From JAAYCT01 sp964499575 (lineage in GTDB: Bacteria; Bacillota; Clostridia; Saccharofermentanales; Saccharofermentanaceae): 42,955 nt of DNA. A program made the position numbers and the translations under genes. The stretch spans positions 1-42,955 of the forward strand of contig CAZCLK010000016.1 in NCBI GenBank assembly GCA_964499575.1, read 5' to 3'. The notes beneath the pieces are model-generated. The model saw only the letters and a program-made list of their open reading frames with translations. It ran no database searches and was not told the origin of the DNA. Shown here in pieces: positions 31,884 to 40,303 of this stretch. The stretch's first letter is position 1. Each line of letters starts with the position of its first letter.

Positions 31884-33121
31884 ATGTCTTCTTCTCCCTT
31901 CTTCGCCTCCGCTCCGCGTTTGCGGAACCCGTAATAAGCGGTCGCGAGCGGAACATAACCCAGTCTTCGCATCTTGTCGTACGAAAGTTTTTTGTAGTTT
32001 TTTTTGGTGTGCCGTCCGGAATCGAGATACCGGATCATCTCCTGCATATAAGCGTCGATCGTCCGAAGATCCGCGGCATCGCTGATCACCGGAAAATACC
32101 AGCGGCTCCACGTCAACTCGTCGTCTTCAGCCCCGCTCCCGTAGAACTTGTACTGAAATTTACGGATCAACGCCCGGGCGGCGCGCTCCGTCGACGCCTC
32201 TTTACGCAACTTCCAGCGGTACAGTTTTCGCGCGGCTCTGGAGATCTTCCCCTTCATTTTCCGGATCGATCCGGACGAGAGCCCGATCCGGCCGTCCCTG
32301 TAGGATAGCCCGAGAAACTCCCACGGCTGTCCGGGAGGAACGATACATGACTTCTCCTCATTTCTGGAAAGACCGTGCCTGCCGAGTTCCGTCTCTATTT
32401 TTTGCCACAGCACATCGGCGTCCTCCGGCAAACAGAAAAAAATCATATCGTCCGAGTACCGCGCGTACACGATGGCCCACGCTTCCGCCGCCCGATCAAA
32501 TTCCGTCAGATAGAGGTTCGCCAGAAGCGGAGACAGCGGCATGCCGGCCATGACGCCTTTTGTGTCGTCGGGGACGACGCGGTCGTTTTCGATGACCTCG
32601 CTCTTTTGAAGCATACGAATCAAAGACCCGACCAGGCCGGGTTCTTCGGGGATCGCCTCTTTCAGTACACGGATCATCCGCTCAATCGGGATACTGTTAA
32701 AGTAGTTTCGGATATCGATCCGGATACAGGCGTATTCCGGGCGGTATCGCCGGATCACGGACCGGTACGCGGTATGAATCGAAAAGCCCGGCCGGAACGC
32801 AAAACAACTCGACGTCAGCCCGATATCCGTCCGGGCAAGGCAATAATGGACGGCTTTAAGCATCAGACGATCCGAAGCGGGATAAACATAAATCACCCTT
32901 TTACTGTCGCTTCCCAGCTTTCGGATCTGTGTCCGCGTCGGCAATGCCGGCTCATATTCTCCGCCGCAAAACGCGCGCGCCGTCGTCAGCAACTCCGGAA
33001 CGGACGGATACGACGCATCTTCCGAATCAGGGGAATATCGGTGTCTGTGTATTTCCTTTTCGATTTCGTGCTCGAGAAAATCCGCAACATACTCCTCGAA
33101 AAGCATTTCCTCTATTTTCAC
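31868..33121 (-). CDS. Free-standing reverse transcriptase (group II-like, no maturase/endonuclease)
   Basis: A 417-residue RT from a GTG at 33121 behind GAGG. The palm motifs are in order: KRVIYVYPASDR, SCFAFRPGFS, IRIDIRNYF (first catalytic Asp, ~136), GMPLSPLLANLYL (~193-205), YARYSDD with the catalytic YSDD at ~222-225, GLSRNEEKS and FLGL. The C-terminal ~110 residues are basic and end KKNYKKLSYDKMRRLGYVPLATAYY, with no HNH endonuclease. The motif-4 wording is group II/unknown-group-like, not the retron type. Preceded by its own promoter and a structured leader. Likely a member of the defence or unknown RT groups; function is unproven. The 3' end overlaps trmL. Confidence 0.85.
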   Translation of the reverse strand: MKIEEMLFEEYVADFLEHEIEKEIHRHRYSPDSEDASYPSVPELLTTARAFCGGEYEPALPTRTQIRKLGSDSKRVIYVYPASDRLMLKAVHYCLARTDIGLTSSCFAFRPGFSIHTAYRSVIRRYRPEYACIRIDIRNYFNSIPIERMIRVLKEAIPEEPGLVGSLIRMLQKSEVIENDRVVPDDTKGVMAGMPLSPLLANLYLTEFDRAAEAWAIVYARYSDDMIFFCLPEDADVLWQKIETELGRHGLSRNEEKSCIVPPGQPWEFLGLSYRDGRIGLSSGSIRKMKGKISRAARKLYRWKLRKEASTERAARALIRKFQYKFYGSGAEDDELTWSRWYFPVISDAADLRTIDAYMQEMIRYLDSGRHTKKNYKKLSYDKMRRLGYVPLATAYYGFRKRGAEAKKGEEDICRST

Positions 33122-33360
33122 CCGGGTATCCTCTTTCGCACGGTTATTCGGAAGGAAAAGCCTTCGAAGCGCCGCGTAACGCGCAGACTTCGAAGGCTGA
33201 TGATCGGGAATCCTGCGGCTTAAAGAAGCGATGTGAAATTGCTGTAAGCAATACCGGAGCGGACCCGAACGCCCTTCCTCCAAAGTCTTTTACGGTTCGG
33301 GCTTTCTCCCGTCAGAGGAACAACAAATGTTGTATCTCGGCCGCAATCTCTCTTCATCCC
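33122..33360 (-). ncRNA. Structured leader upstream of reverse transcriptase, candidate ncRNA
   Basis: About 240 nt between the predicted transcription start and the RT start codon. On the minus strand it holds four stem-loops: ACAACA/TGTTGT, CCCGAAC/GTTCGGG, ATTGC/GCAAT, and a perfect 11-bp stem AGCCTTCGAAG/CTTCGAAGGCT (33160-33200) with a GC-rich inner loop, followed by TTTT. The last could be an attenuator or an RT template stem. An RT-associated ncRNA is inferred from position and structure; there is also a possible 15-codon leader frame starting at 33357. Confidence 0.45.
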
Positions 33361-33366
33361 GATTCG

Positions 33367-33375
33367 ATTATACCA
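33367..33375 (-). promoter_or_regulatory. Extended -10 promoter for the RT leader
   Basis: TGGTATAAT on the minus strand (TATAAT at 33372-33367 with an upstream TGn) places transcription start near 33360, about 240 bases ahead of the RT gene. No good -35 is seen, consistent with an extended -10. Confidence 0.55.
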
Positions 33376-33442
33376 TCATGACGGGCAGAATGCACCGGAC
33401 GGTCCGCCCGCCGAAAAGAGGAACCCGTACGCCGAATACATC

Positions 33443-33931
33443 TTACCCGGCACTGACCGTCTCGTACGGCCAATCATTGATGCCGCCGAAATCATAAATG
33501 TTCGTATAGCCCAAATCGCGCAGTTGATCCGCCGCCCGGGCACTTCTGTTCCCGCTCCTGCAGTAGAGTAACAAGACTTCATCTTGATCGGGCAACAACC
33601 GGGGCGCCAGCTCTTCGATGGATCCCACCGGCACCAAAACCGCGCCGTCGATGTGTCCTGCGTCGTACTCGCTTTGTTCCCGGACGTCGACGATAATAAA
33701 CGATTCCAGCGTGTCCATCATCGCCTTGGCTTCTTCGGCCGTTATGACCCGAACCGGGTTTTCCGCTTCTGTTGAAGCAATCGCTCCGGATGTCCCTTGC
33801 GTATCCTGACTTTTTGACGGTTGCGTCGACGTGACCGAAGGGTCCGTCACCGCTTGATCCCCGCAGGATGCCGAAAGCACGAGTACGGCAAACAGAAAAA
33901 TCGAAGAAATCACGATGATTGATCTTTTCAT
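33443..33931 (-). CDS. Rhodanese-domain lipoprotein
   Basis: A 162-residue exported protein. The signal peptide ends in lipobox LSASC, then a Ser/Thr/Gln-rich linker (~residues 25-60), then one rhodanese domain: VITAEEAKAMMDTLESFIIVDVREQSEYDAGHIDGAVLVPVGSI, the active-site loop YCRSGNRSARAADQLRDLGY with catalytic Cys, and GGINDWPY. It may act in sulfur or thiol transfer outside the membrane; the acceptor is unknown. Apparently monocistronic. Confidence 0.9.
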   Translation of the reverse strand: MKRSIIVISSIFLFAVLVLSASCGDQAVTDPSVTSTQPSKSQDTQGTSGAIASTEAENPVRVITAEEAKAMMDTLESFIIVDVREQSEYDAGHIDGAVLVPVGSIEELAPRLLPDQDEVLLLYCRSGNRSARAADQLRDLGYTNIYDFGGINDWPYETVSAG

Positions 33932-34107
33932 GGCGGCGCTCCTTCCCTTTTATTGATATTTTCCTGTATTTATTATAGCGTAACGGACGCTCGAAAAAAA
34001 CCGGACTCCCGTGGTCACGGTCTTCTTTTCGCCGAGAATGTTTGAAAAACAAAGCATTCTTTTTGTGCATACTGCACAGCGAATCGTTCTTTTTCTCTCA
34101 AACGACC

Positions 34108-34136
34108 TTGACTTGCCATGGTGAGGGATTTATACT
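34108..34136 (+). promoter_or_regulatory. Promoter of the sugar ABC transporter operon
   Basis: TTGACT (34108-34113) and TATACT (34131-34136) with a 17-base spacer give a strong promoter, with a ~200-base untranslated leader before the binding-protein gene. A second possible -10 (TATAAT) is at 34244-34249. GGAACGTTTC at 34161-34170, just downstream of the start, is close to the GAAACGTTTC operators of LacI-family repressors. The rest of the 410-base gap from 33932 holds nothing else I can name. Confidence 0.6.
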
Positions 34137-34341
34137 TTTTATGTACTCGTGCTCGAGAACGGAACGTTTCGCTGTGTTTATATGAGATATTTTTTGACGG
34201 CACGGCCAGCGCGAGTATAAGTACCCGTCGATATTCATATCGATATAATTAAATCGTTTCGAAAGGGGGGATATTTCGGCGTCATTTTTTCCTGTTATCC
34301 ATTTTTCATTACCAATGCTTAATGCTAAAGGAGTGTGCAAA

Positions 34342-35424
34342 ATGAAAACTACCAAGAAAATTCTGGTCCTTCTGGTCGCGATCGCTCTCTTCTCGTCCAT
34401 CTTCGCGATGGCCGGATGCGATGCCCTCGGCGGCAAAACGAAAATCGGCGTTGCGATGCCGACCAAATCCCTTCAGCGCTGGAATCAAGACGGTTCCAAC
34501 ATGGAAGCCAAGCTGAAGGAAGCCGGCTATGATGTCGATCTTCAGTATGCAAACGACGACCCCGCATTGCAGATCTCTCAGATCGAGAACATGATCACCA
34601 ACGGTTGTAAGGTTCTCGTTATCGCTTCCATCGACGGCAGCGCCTTGGGCAACGTTCTCAAGACCGCCAAGGATAAGAAGATCAAGGTCATCGCTTATGA
34701 CCGTCTCCTGATGAACACCGATGCCTGCGATTATTATGCAACCTTTGACAACTACATGGTCGGAACCATCCAGGGCCAGTACATTGAGACCGCCCTCGGC
34801 CTGAAGGATGCCGGTGACAAGGTTTTCAACATGGAAATGTTTGCCGGTTCCCCGGACGACAATAATGCCCGCTTCTTCTTCCAGGGTGCCTATGATGTTC
34901 TCAAGCCGTACATTGATGCCGGAACCCTGAATCTCGTTTCCGGTTTGAGCGCGTTTGAAGACATTGCCATCCCCGGTTGGAAGACTGAATCCGCTCAGGC
35001 GAAGATGGACGACCGTCTCTCCGCTTTCTATTCGGACCGCACCAAGCTGGACGTCGTGCTTTCCCCGAACGATTCTCTCGCTTTGGGTATTGCGAACTCG
35101 CTGACCGCCGCCGGTTTTGAAGTCGGCGTTGACTTCCCGATCATCACCGGTCAGGACTGCGACAAGGCGAACATGAAGAACGTTCTCGCCGGCAAGCAAT
35201 CCATGTCGATCTTCAAGGACACCCGTGACCTGGCCGACAAGGTTGTCGAAATGGTCAAGGCGATCATCGAAGGCAAAGAGGTTCCCGTGAATGACACCAA
35301 GACGTACGACAACGGCGTCAAGGTTGTTCCTTCGTTCCTCTGTGTCCCGAAGTATGCCGACAAGAACAATTACAAAGAGCTCCTGATCGACTCCGGTTAT
35401 TACACCGAGGCTGATTTGGCGTAA
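34342..35424 (+). CDS. chvE: Sugar ABC transporter substrate-binding lipoprotein (ChvE type)
   Basis: A 360-residue periplasmic-binding-protein family lipoprotein (lipobox MAGC at about residues 20-23). The mature domain opens KTKIGVAMPTKSLQRWNQDGSNMEAKL, has VIASIDGSALGNVL and a DRLLMNTDACDYY segment typical of the ChvE/xylose/galactose binding group, and VLSPNDSLALGIANSL in the second lobe. It should capture an aldose and deliver it to the ABC components encoded downstream. The ATG at 34342 follows AAGGAG. Its codon use is more biased than that of its neighbours, suggesting high expression. Confidence 0.93.
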   Translation: MKTTKKILVLLVAIALFSSIFAMAGCDALGGKTKIGVAMPTKSLQRWNQDGSNMEAKLKEAGYDVDLQYANDDPALQISQIENMITNGCKVLVIASIDGSALGNVLKTAKDKKIKVIAYDRLLMNTDACDYYATFDNYMVGTIQGQYIETALGLKDAGDKVFNMEMFAGSPDDNNARFFFQGAYDVLKPYIDAGTLNLVSGLSAFEDIAIPGWKTESAQAKMDDRLSAFYSDRTKLDVVLSPNDSLALGIANSLTAAGFEVGVDFPIITGQDCDKANMKNVLAGKQSMSIFKDTRDLADKVVEMVKAIIEGKEVPVNDTKTYDNGVKVVPSFLCVPKYADKNNYKELLIDSGYYTEADLA

Positions 35425-35477
35425 TTTTTAAGCAGAGAGGTTTTTTAACCTGCTGCTGAATGAATTCGCACGATTGA

Positions 35478-35525
35478 AGGGGCAGGTATGAATTTCTGGT
35501 AACAACTGGTTTCATACCTGCCTCT
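35478..35525 (+). other. Intergenic stem-loop between binding-protein and ATPase genes
   Basis: GGCAGGTATGAA (35481-35492) pairs perfectly with TTCATACCTGCC (35511-35522), extended by three more pairs to ~15 bp, with an 18-base loop. No T run follows. Such stems after binding-protein genes block 3' exonucleases and let the binding protein be made in excess over the membrane parts. Confidence 0.7.
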
Positions 35526-35564
35526 GTGTGCGGAAAGCGATTTTTTAGGGGAGGTGCATTTCTC

Positions 35565-37100
35565 TTGGCCAAGGCATTGCTTGAAATGGTCAATATCACA
35601 AAACTGTTCCCCGGAGTTAAAGCTCTGGATAACGTTAATCTTTCCGTTCGCGAGGGAGAAATTCACGCGTTGGTCGGAGAAAACGGCGCCGGTAAATCAA
35701 CATTGATGAATGTCCTGAGCGGCATTTACCCTTTCGGCACATATAGCGGAGATGTCTTTTTCGACGGAGAGGAGTGCCGGTTCAAGACGATTCGCGAAAG
35801 CGAAAAGCGCGGAATCGTCATCATTCATCAGGAACTGGCGCTTGTTCCCTATCTGACAATCGGAGAGAATATTTTTCTCGGAAACGAGCAACAGAAAATC
35901 GGGTTCATCGGTTGGGACGCAACGTTCCACCGCGCGGACGAACTTCTGCGCAAGGTCGGACTTTCGGAGTCTTCCCGGACACTCGTCAAGGATATCGGCG
36001 TCGGCAAACAACAGTTGGTCGAGATCGCCAAGGCTCTCGGGAAGAACGTGCGCTTGCTGATTTTGGATGAACCGACGGCTTCACTGAATGACGTCGATTC
36101 GCAAAAACTTCTGGATCTTCTTCTTGAACTCAAGAAGACCGGAATTACTTCGATCATTATCTCCCACAAGTTGGGTGAAGTACAATATGTCGCGGACAGG
36201 ATTACCCTGTTACGTGACGGATCCACGATTGAGACACTGGATAAGAATACGGACGAAATAACCGAACCGCGTATCGTCAAAGGAATGGTCGGAAGAGAAA
36301 TGAAAGACCGTTTTCCCAAACGAACGCCCAACATCGGAGAAGAATTTTTTCGGGTAACCGGATGGACCATCAAACATCCGATCTTTACCGAAAGAACCGT
36401 CGTCAATAACGCTTCGATCTCTGTTCGCCGCGGTGAGATCGTCGGTCTGGCCGGTTTGATGGGCGCGGGAAGAACCGAGTTCGCCCAGAGTATATTCGGG
36501 CGGGCATACGGCACGTACATTTCCGGAGATATTGTCAAGGACGGTCAACCCTTGGTACTTCACGACGTTTCCAAGGCGATCCAGAGCGGGATTGCTTATG
36601 TTACCGAGGACCGGAAAGGAGACGGACTGGTCCTTCCGGAAACAATCTGCAAGAACATTTCTTTAGCCCGCCTCGGAAAAATCAGCAAGGTCGGCTTTCT
36701 GGACAAGGATCTCGAGAAAATGTATGCCGAAGAGTACCGGGACAAATTCAGCATCAAGACCCCCAGCGTAGAGCAACTCGTCGGAAACCTGTCCGGAGGA
36801 AATCAGCAGAAGGTTCTGGTCAGCAAGTGGATGTTTACCGACTCGGATATTCTGTTTCTGGACGAGCCCACACGAGGTATTGATGTCGGCGCCAAGTATG
36901 AGATTTACACCATTATGAATACTTTGGCCGCCAACGGCAAAGGGGTCGTCATGATCTCTTCGGATATGCAGGAAATTCTGGGTATGTGTGATCGTATCTA
37001 CGTGATGTACGAGGGCAAAATCATCGGTGAACTGAAGCGCGAGGATGCGTCCCAGGAAGTGATTATAAGCATGATACTAACCGCGAGTAAAGGAGCGTAA
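35565..37100 (+). CDS. gguA: Sugar ABC transporter ATP-binding protein (GguA/MmsA type)
   Basis: A 511-residue double ABC ATPase of the ribose/xylose class. The first half has Walker A GENGAGKST, a degenerate signature around GVGKQQLVEIAKAL, Walker B LLILDEPT, and ISHKLGEV. The second half has GLAGLMGAGRTE, signature LSGGNQQKVL, and LFLDEPTRGIDVG. Both ATP sites appear served. A TTG start at 35565 behind GGGGAGGTG gives the usual family N terminus (LAKALLEMVNITKLFPG); the ATG-like upstream frame lies in the leader. Powers uptake through the downstream permease. Confidence 0.93.
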   Translation: MAKALLEMVNITKLFPGVKALDNVNLSVREGEIHALVGENGAGKSTLMNVLSGIYPFGTYSGDVFFDGEECRFKTIRESEKRGIVIIHQELALVPYLTIGENIFLGNEQQKIGFIGWDATFHRADELLRKVGLSESSRTLVKDIGVGKQQLVEIAKALGKNVRLLILDEPTASLNDVDSQKLLDLLLELKKTGITSIIISHKLGEVQYVADRITLLRDGSTIETLDKNTDEITEPRIVKGMVGREMKDRFPKRTPNIGEEFFRVTGWTIKHPIFTERTVVNNASISVRRGEIVGLAGLMGAGRTEFAQSIFGRAYGTYISGDIVKDGQPLVLHDVSKAIQSGIAYVTEDRKGDGLVLPETICKNISLARLGKISKVGFLDKDLEKMYAEEYRDKFSIKTPSVEQLVGNLSGGNQQKVLVSKWMFTDSDILFLDEPTRGIDVGAKYEIYTIMNTLAANGKGVVMISSDMQEILGMCDRIYVMYEGKIIGELKREDASQEVIISMILTASKGA

Positions 37101-37105
37101 TCGAT

Positions 37106-39109
37106 ATGGATGAGAATCAATTACCGGAGAAAAATGAAGCGATCGATTTGAAAGAGCAGGTTTTCGATTTTCCGTCAATTCCGACTCCCGAAGAACTGGA
37201 TCACATGACGCCTGCGGACGCCGCCGCCGCGAAATTAAACACGCAAGCGACGATGAGGGAGTTCTTTGAAAATTTGGATGAGGATCAGCGAAGCGCAGCG
37301 CGCAAGGCCTATCAACGATTAAGTGAAGAAGCGCGACAAAAATATATCTCGGATCTGGAGACGCGCACCTTTAATTTTCCGAAGGTACCGTCTCCGAGAG
37401 ATATGGATCATATGACCGCGAAGCAGGTGAGAGCGACCGAAAAGGACACGAAAGAAGAAATGCGCGCCTTTTTCGGGAAGCTGGGTCGCATGGAGCGGGT
37501 CGCAGCACGCAAAAAATACCGCGCGCACACCGCAGAAGCAAAGAATAGATACCTCGCGGAACTCAATGAGTTTGACTTCGATTTTCCGAAGGTACCGACT
37601 CCGAATGACTTGGATCTCATGGCGACAAAGGAAGAGGCGGAGGCTGCCGTTAAGAATTCCGACGAAACCATGAAAAAGTACTTCGCCGGTCTCGGCAAAT
37701 TGGAGCAGCGCGCCGCTCGTAAAAGTTTCCGCAAGAGATCCGACGAAATCCTCAACAACTATATAGCCGGGTTACCGGTACCGCCCGCCCTTCCTCCTCG
37801 CGAAGATTTGGAGGCCATGCCACGCGCGGAGAGAAAGGATTTCCGCGCTCGAATTCGCAACGAACGGATCAAATTATTCGAATCTCAGCCCGTGCTCCGG
37901 GCAAATCGGATTCGTGCGATCGAGAATCAGAAAATATTCAACCAAAGGGCAACCGTAGTCGGCAATTCCCTGAAGAAATATTCCATGTTGGTTGCATTGA
38001 TCGCGATCATGCTTCTTTTTACCATCATGACAAGCGGTCGCCTTCTGCTTCCGATGAACCTTTCCAACCTGGTGTTCCAGAATGCCTACGTCGTAATCAT
38101 GGCTGTCGGTATGCTCCTATGTATCCTGACCGGAGGTAACATCGACCTTTCGGTCGGCTCCGTCGTCGGATTCATCGCCGGAATCGCGGGGTGGTTGATG
38201 ATCCTGAAAGACGTCCCCGTCTTACCGTCCATACTGATTTGCTTATTTGTCGGTATCCTGATCGGTTGCTGGCATGGTTTCTGGATTGCGTATATCGGGA
38301 TCCCGCCGTTTATTACGACTCTTGCCGGAATGCTTATTTTCAGAGGCTTGACGCTTTTTGTGCTTCGCGGAGGAGAAACAGTCAACAAATTCCCCCGGGG
38401 CTTTATGATTCTCTCGACCGGTCATGTTCCCGATTTCTTCCCGTGGATAAGCGGATTCAATCTAACCTGCTTGCTGATCGGCGTCATTGCGGTTCTCATC
38501 TTCATATTCTTCCGGTTTTTCGGTCGCGCCCGTAAAAAAGCCAAGGGCTATAAGGTCGGAAATGCGCTGGCCTTCAACATCGTCAATGTCGTTATCGCAG
38601 TCGCGGTAATAGCCGCGACCGCTCAATTGGCGCGTTACAAAGGTCTTCCCACGGTAACCTTCGTCCTGATGATCATCATCATTATTTACACCATCCTGAC
38701 CAGTATGACGGTACCCGGCAGATACCTGTACGCCCTCGGCGGAAACCCGAAAGCCGCCAAACTCTCCGGTATCGATACCCGGAAGGTCATGTTTCTGGCG
38801 TACACCAACATGGCTTTTCTGGCGGCTGTCGCAGGACTTGTTTTCGCCGCCCGTGTCGACGCCGCAATCCCTTCCGCTGGAGACGGCTTTGAACTTGACG
38901 CAATCGGTTCGTGCTTTATCGGAGGTGCTTCCGCATACGGCGGTATCGGAACCGTCGGCGGTGTTTTGATCGGAGCGGCTTTCATGGGTGTTATGAACAA
39001 CGGTATGAACCTCTTCCGCATTCAGACCGACGTTCAACAGATCGTGAAAGGCTTGGTGCTTCTTCTGGCCGTCGCCTTTGACGTCGTATCCAAGAGAAAG
39101 TCCAGATAA
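37106..39109 (+). CDS. gguB: Sugar ABC permease (GguB/XylH type) with repeat-built N-terminal extension
   Basis: A 667-residue protein. Residues ~292-667 form a typical sugar permease: MLVALIAIMLLFTIMTSGRLLLPMNLSNLVFQ, GGNIDLSVGSVVGFIAG, IPPFITTLAGMLIFRGL, and ALGGNPKAAKLSGIDTRK with the ATPase-contact region. The first ~290 residues are cytosolic and consist of three tandem ~69-residue repeats plus a partial fourth, rich in Lys, Arg, Glu and Ala; family members normally lack this. The ATG follows AAAGGAGCG, 5 bases after the gguA stop. The extension could bind RNA or protein or tether the transporter; this is unknown. Confidence 0.9.
   Translation: MDENQLPEKNEAIDLKEQVFDFPSIPTPEELDHMTPADAAAAKLNTQATMREFFENLDEDQRSAARKAYQRLSEEARQKYISDLETRTFNFPKVPSPRDMDHMTAKQVRATEKDTKEEMRAFFGKLGRMERVAARKKYRAHTAEAKNRYLAELNEFDFDFPKVPTPNDLDLMATKEEAEAAVKNSDETMKKYFAGLGKLEQRAARKSFRKRSDEILNNYIAGLPVPPALPPREDLEAMPRAERKDFRARIRNERIKLFESQPVLRANRIRAIENQKIFNQRATVVGNSLKKYSMLVALIAIMLLFTIMTSGRLLLPMNLSNLVFQNAYVVIMAVGMLLCILTGGNIDLSVGSVVGFIAGIAGWLMILKDVPVLPSILICLFVGILIGCWHGFWIAYIGIPPFITTLAGMLIFRGLTLFVLRGGETVNKFPRGFMILSTGHVPDFFPWISGFNLTCLLIGVIAVLIFIFFRFFGRARKKAKGYKVGNALAFNIVNVVIAVAVIAATAQLARYKGLPTVTFVLMIIIIIYTILTSMTVPGRYLYALGGNPKAAKLSGIDTRKVMFLAYTNMAFLAAVAGLVFAARVDAAIPSAGDGFELDAIGSCFIGGASAYGGIGTVGGVLIGAAFMGVMNNGMNLFRIQTDVQQIVKGLVLLLAVAFDVVSKRKSR
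37163..37775 (+). repeat. Three ~69-codon tandem repeats in the permease gene
   Basis: Each unit starts F-x-F-P-x-x-P-[TS]-P-x-[DE]-[LM]-D-x-M, with FP at residues 22, 91 and 160. Each continues with M-[RK]-x-[FY]-F-x-x-L and R-x-A-A-R-K-x-[YF], and ends in a Y-x-x-x-L-like helix. The period is 69 residues (70 in one place). A shortened fourth copy (LPPREDLEAM, ~229-238) follows. Repeats are diverged at the DNA level, so they are not recent. Confidence 0.85.
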
Positions 39110-39212
39110 GGCTTAATCTGTGTTTTGTTACCCGTGTCGCAGTCAGCGCGCGATGTTTTTCGAAGAAGAAGTCCGACGGCGGGCTTAGTCTGAAAGTGTA
39201 CGGAGTAAGCAC

Positions 39213-40238
39213 ATGACTTCGATCAAAAAAATCGCGGAAATTGCCGGGGTCTCCCGGGGTACGGTGGATCGCGCGCTCAACAACCGCGGAGAAGTCAATG
39301 AAGAAGTTGCCGATCGAATTCGCGCGATTGCGCGGGATCTCGGCTATAAGACAAACCGTGCCGGTCTGGCGCTTGCTGCAAGAAAGCATCCGCTCAAGAT
39401 CGGTGCGGTTTTTCCTTCGGACGGAAATCCTTATTTTGTTGACGTCATCCAAGGTCTTCGCGACGCGGAAAAAGAACTGTCCGATTATGCTGTCTCCGTT
39501 TCGCTCAAGACGACGCGGGGCTTTTCCGCGGAGGCACAGATCAAGAGGATAAACGAGCTGACCGCGGAGGGAATCCAAGCACTGATTCTCTGTCCGGTCA
39601 ACGAGAAAGTGATTGTTGATAAGATTAATGACCTCGTCGATTCCGGCATTCCCGTGATAACTTCCAACACCGATCTTGAGCATTCCAAGCGACTTCTTTA
39701 TGTCGGCACGGACTACACGAAAAGCGGGCGCGTCGCCGCAGGTCTGATGGCGCTCGTCGCGTCCGGCCGACCGATGCGCGTCGTTATTCTGACCGGTTCC
39801 ATCCATGTACTCGGCCACAACCAGAGCATCTCCGGCTTCTACTCGGTCATCAAGAAGGATTATCCGAACATCACGGTGCTGGATGTCGAAGAGACTTTGG
39901 ACAATTCGGATATCTCATACGAGATTACCAATCGGATCCTTGCGTCGGACCGTATCCCGGATGCGATATATATGACCGCAGGAGCGGTGGGCGGAACGTG
40001 CAGAGCGCTGGCGGAACACCCCGGGAAGCCGGCCATCAAACTCTTTACACACGACATTACCTCGGAATCGCGTCCGTATCTTCAATCGGGGATCATCAGC
40101 GCGACAATACCGCAGGATCCCTATCAACAAGGCTACATACCCGTTAAAATGCTCTTTGACTATTCGCTGGACAAGACGCCTCCCAAGGAGGATCGCATCT
40201 ATACGAACTCGTATATTATCGTTCGGGAAAGTCTCTGA
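39213..40238 (+). CDS. LacI-family transcriptional regulator
   Basis: A 341-residue repressor. The helix-turn-helix is IKKIAEIAGVSRGTVDRALNNRGEVNEEVADRIRAIARDLGY with the hinge region after it; the remainder is a periplasmic-binding-protein-like sugar domain (IGAVFPSDGNPYFVDVIQGLRDAEKEL, LILCPVNEKVIV, IPVITSNTDLE). It is encoded 100 bases after the permease gene on the same strand and probably controls the ChvE-GguAB operon in response to the same sugar. A LacI-like site lies downstream of that operon's promoter. Confidence 0.92.
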   Translation: MTSIKKIAEIAGVSRGTVDRALNNRGEVNEEVADRIRAIARDLGYKTNRAGLALAARKHPLKIGAVFPSDGNPYFVDVIQGLRDAEKELSDYAVSVSLKTTRGFSAEAQIKRINELTAEGIQALILCPVNEKVIVDKINDLVDSGIPVITSNTDLEHSKRLLYVGTDYTKSGRVAAGLMALVASGRPMRVVILTGSIHVLGHNQSISGFYSVIKKDYPNITVLDVEETLDNSDISYEITNRILASDRIPDAIYMTAGAVGGTCRALAEHPGKPAIKLFTHDITSESRPYLQSGIISATIPQDPYQQGYIPVKMLFDYSLDKTPPKEDRIYTNSYIIVRESL

Positions 40239-40303
40239 TCTTGTAAAGCGCTACGCTCCCGTTTCGCCTTCAACGCTTTGAACCGGACCGTTTCGATTCC
40301 CGT

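Noticed and set aside
31868..33121. Retron reading of the reverse transcriptase
   Set aside because: Motif 4 is GMPLSPLLAN rather than the retron-type APTSP wording, and no clear flanking a1/a2 inverted repeat encloses the leader. Kept only as an RT with candidate ncRNA.
32375..33223. Long plus-strand open frame of 282 codons
   Set aside because: Antisense shadow of the reverse transcriptase gene; composition is Arg-rich and matches no family.
31868..33360. Diversity-generating retroelement around the reverse transcriptase
   Set aside because: No template/variable repeat pair and no lectin-type target gene are visible near the RT, and the nearest genes are trmL and a rhodanese lipoprotein.
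34309..35199. Long minus-strand open frame of 296 codons
   Set aside because: Antisense of the ChvE-type gene, whose codon bias opens the opposite frame. The sense frame has clear family motifs.
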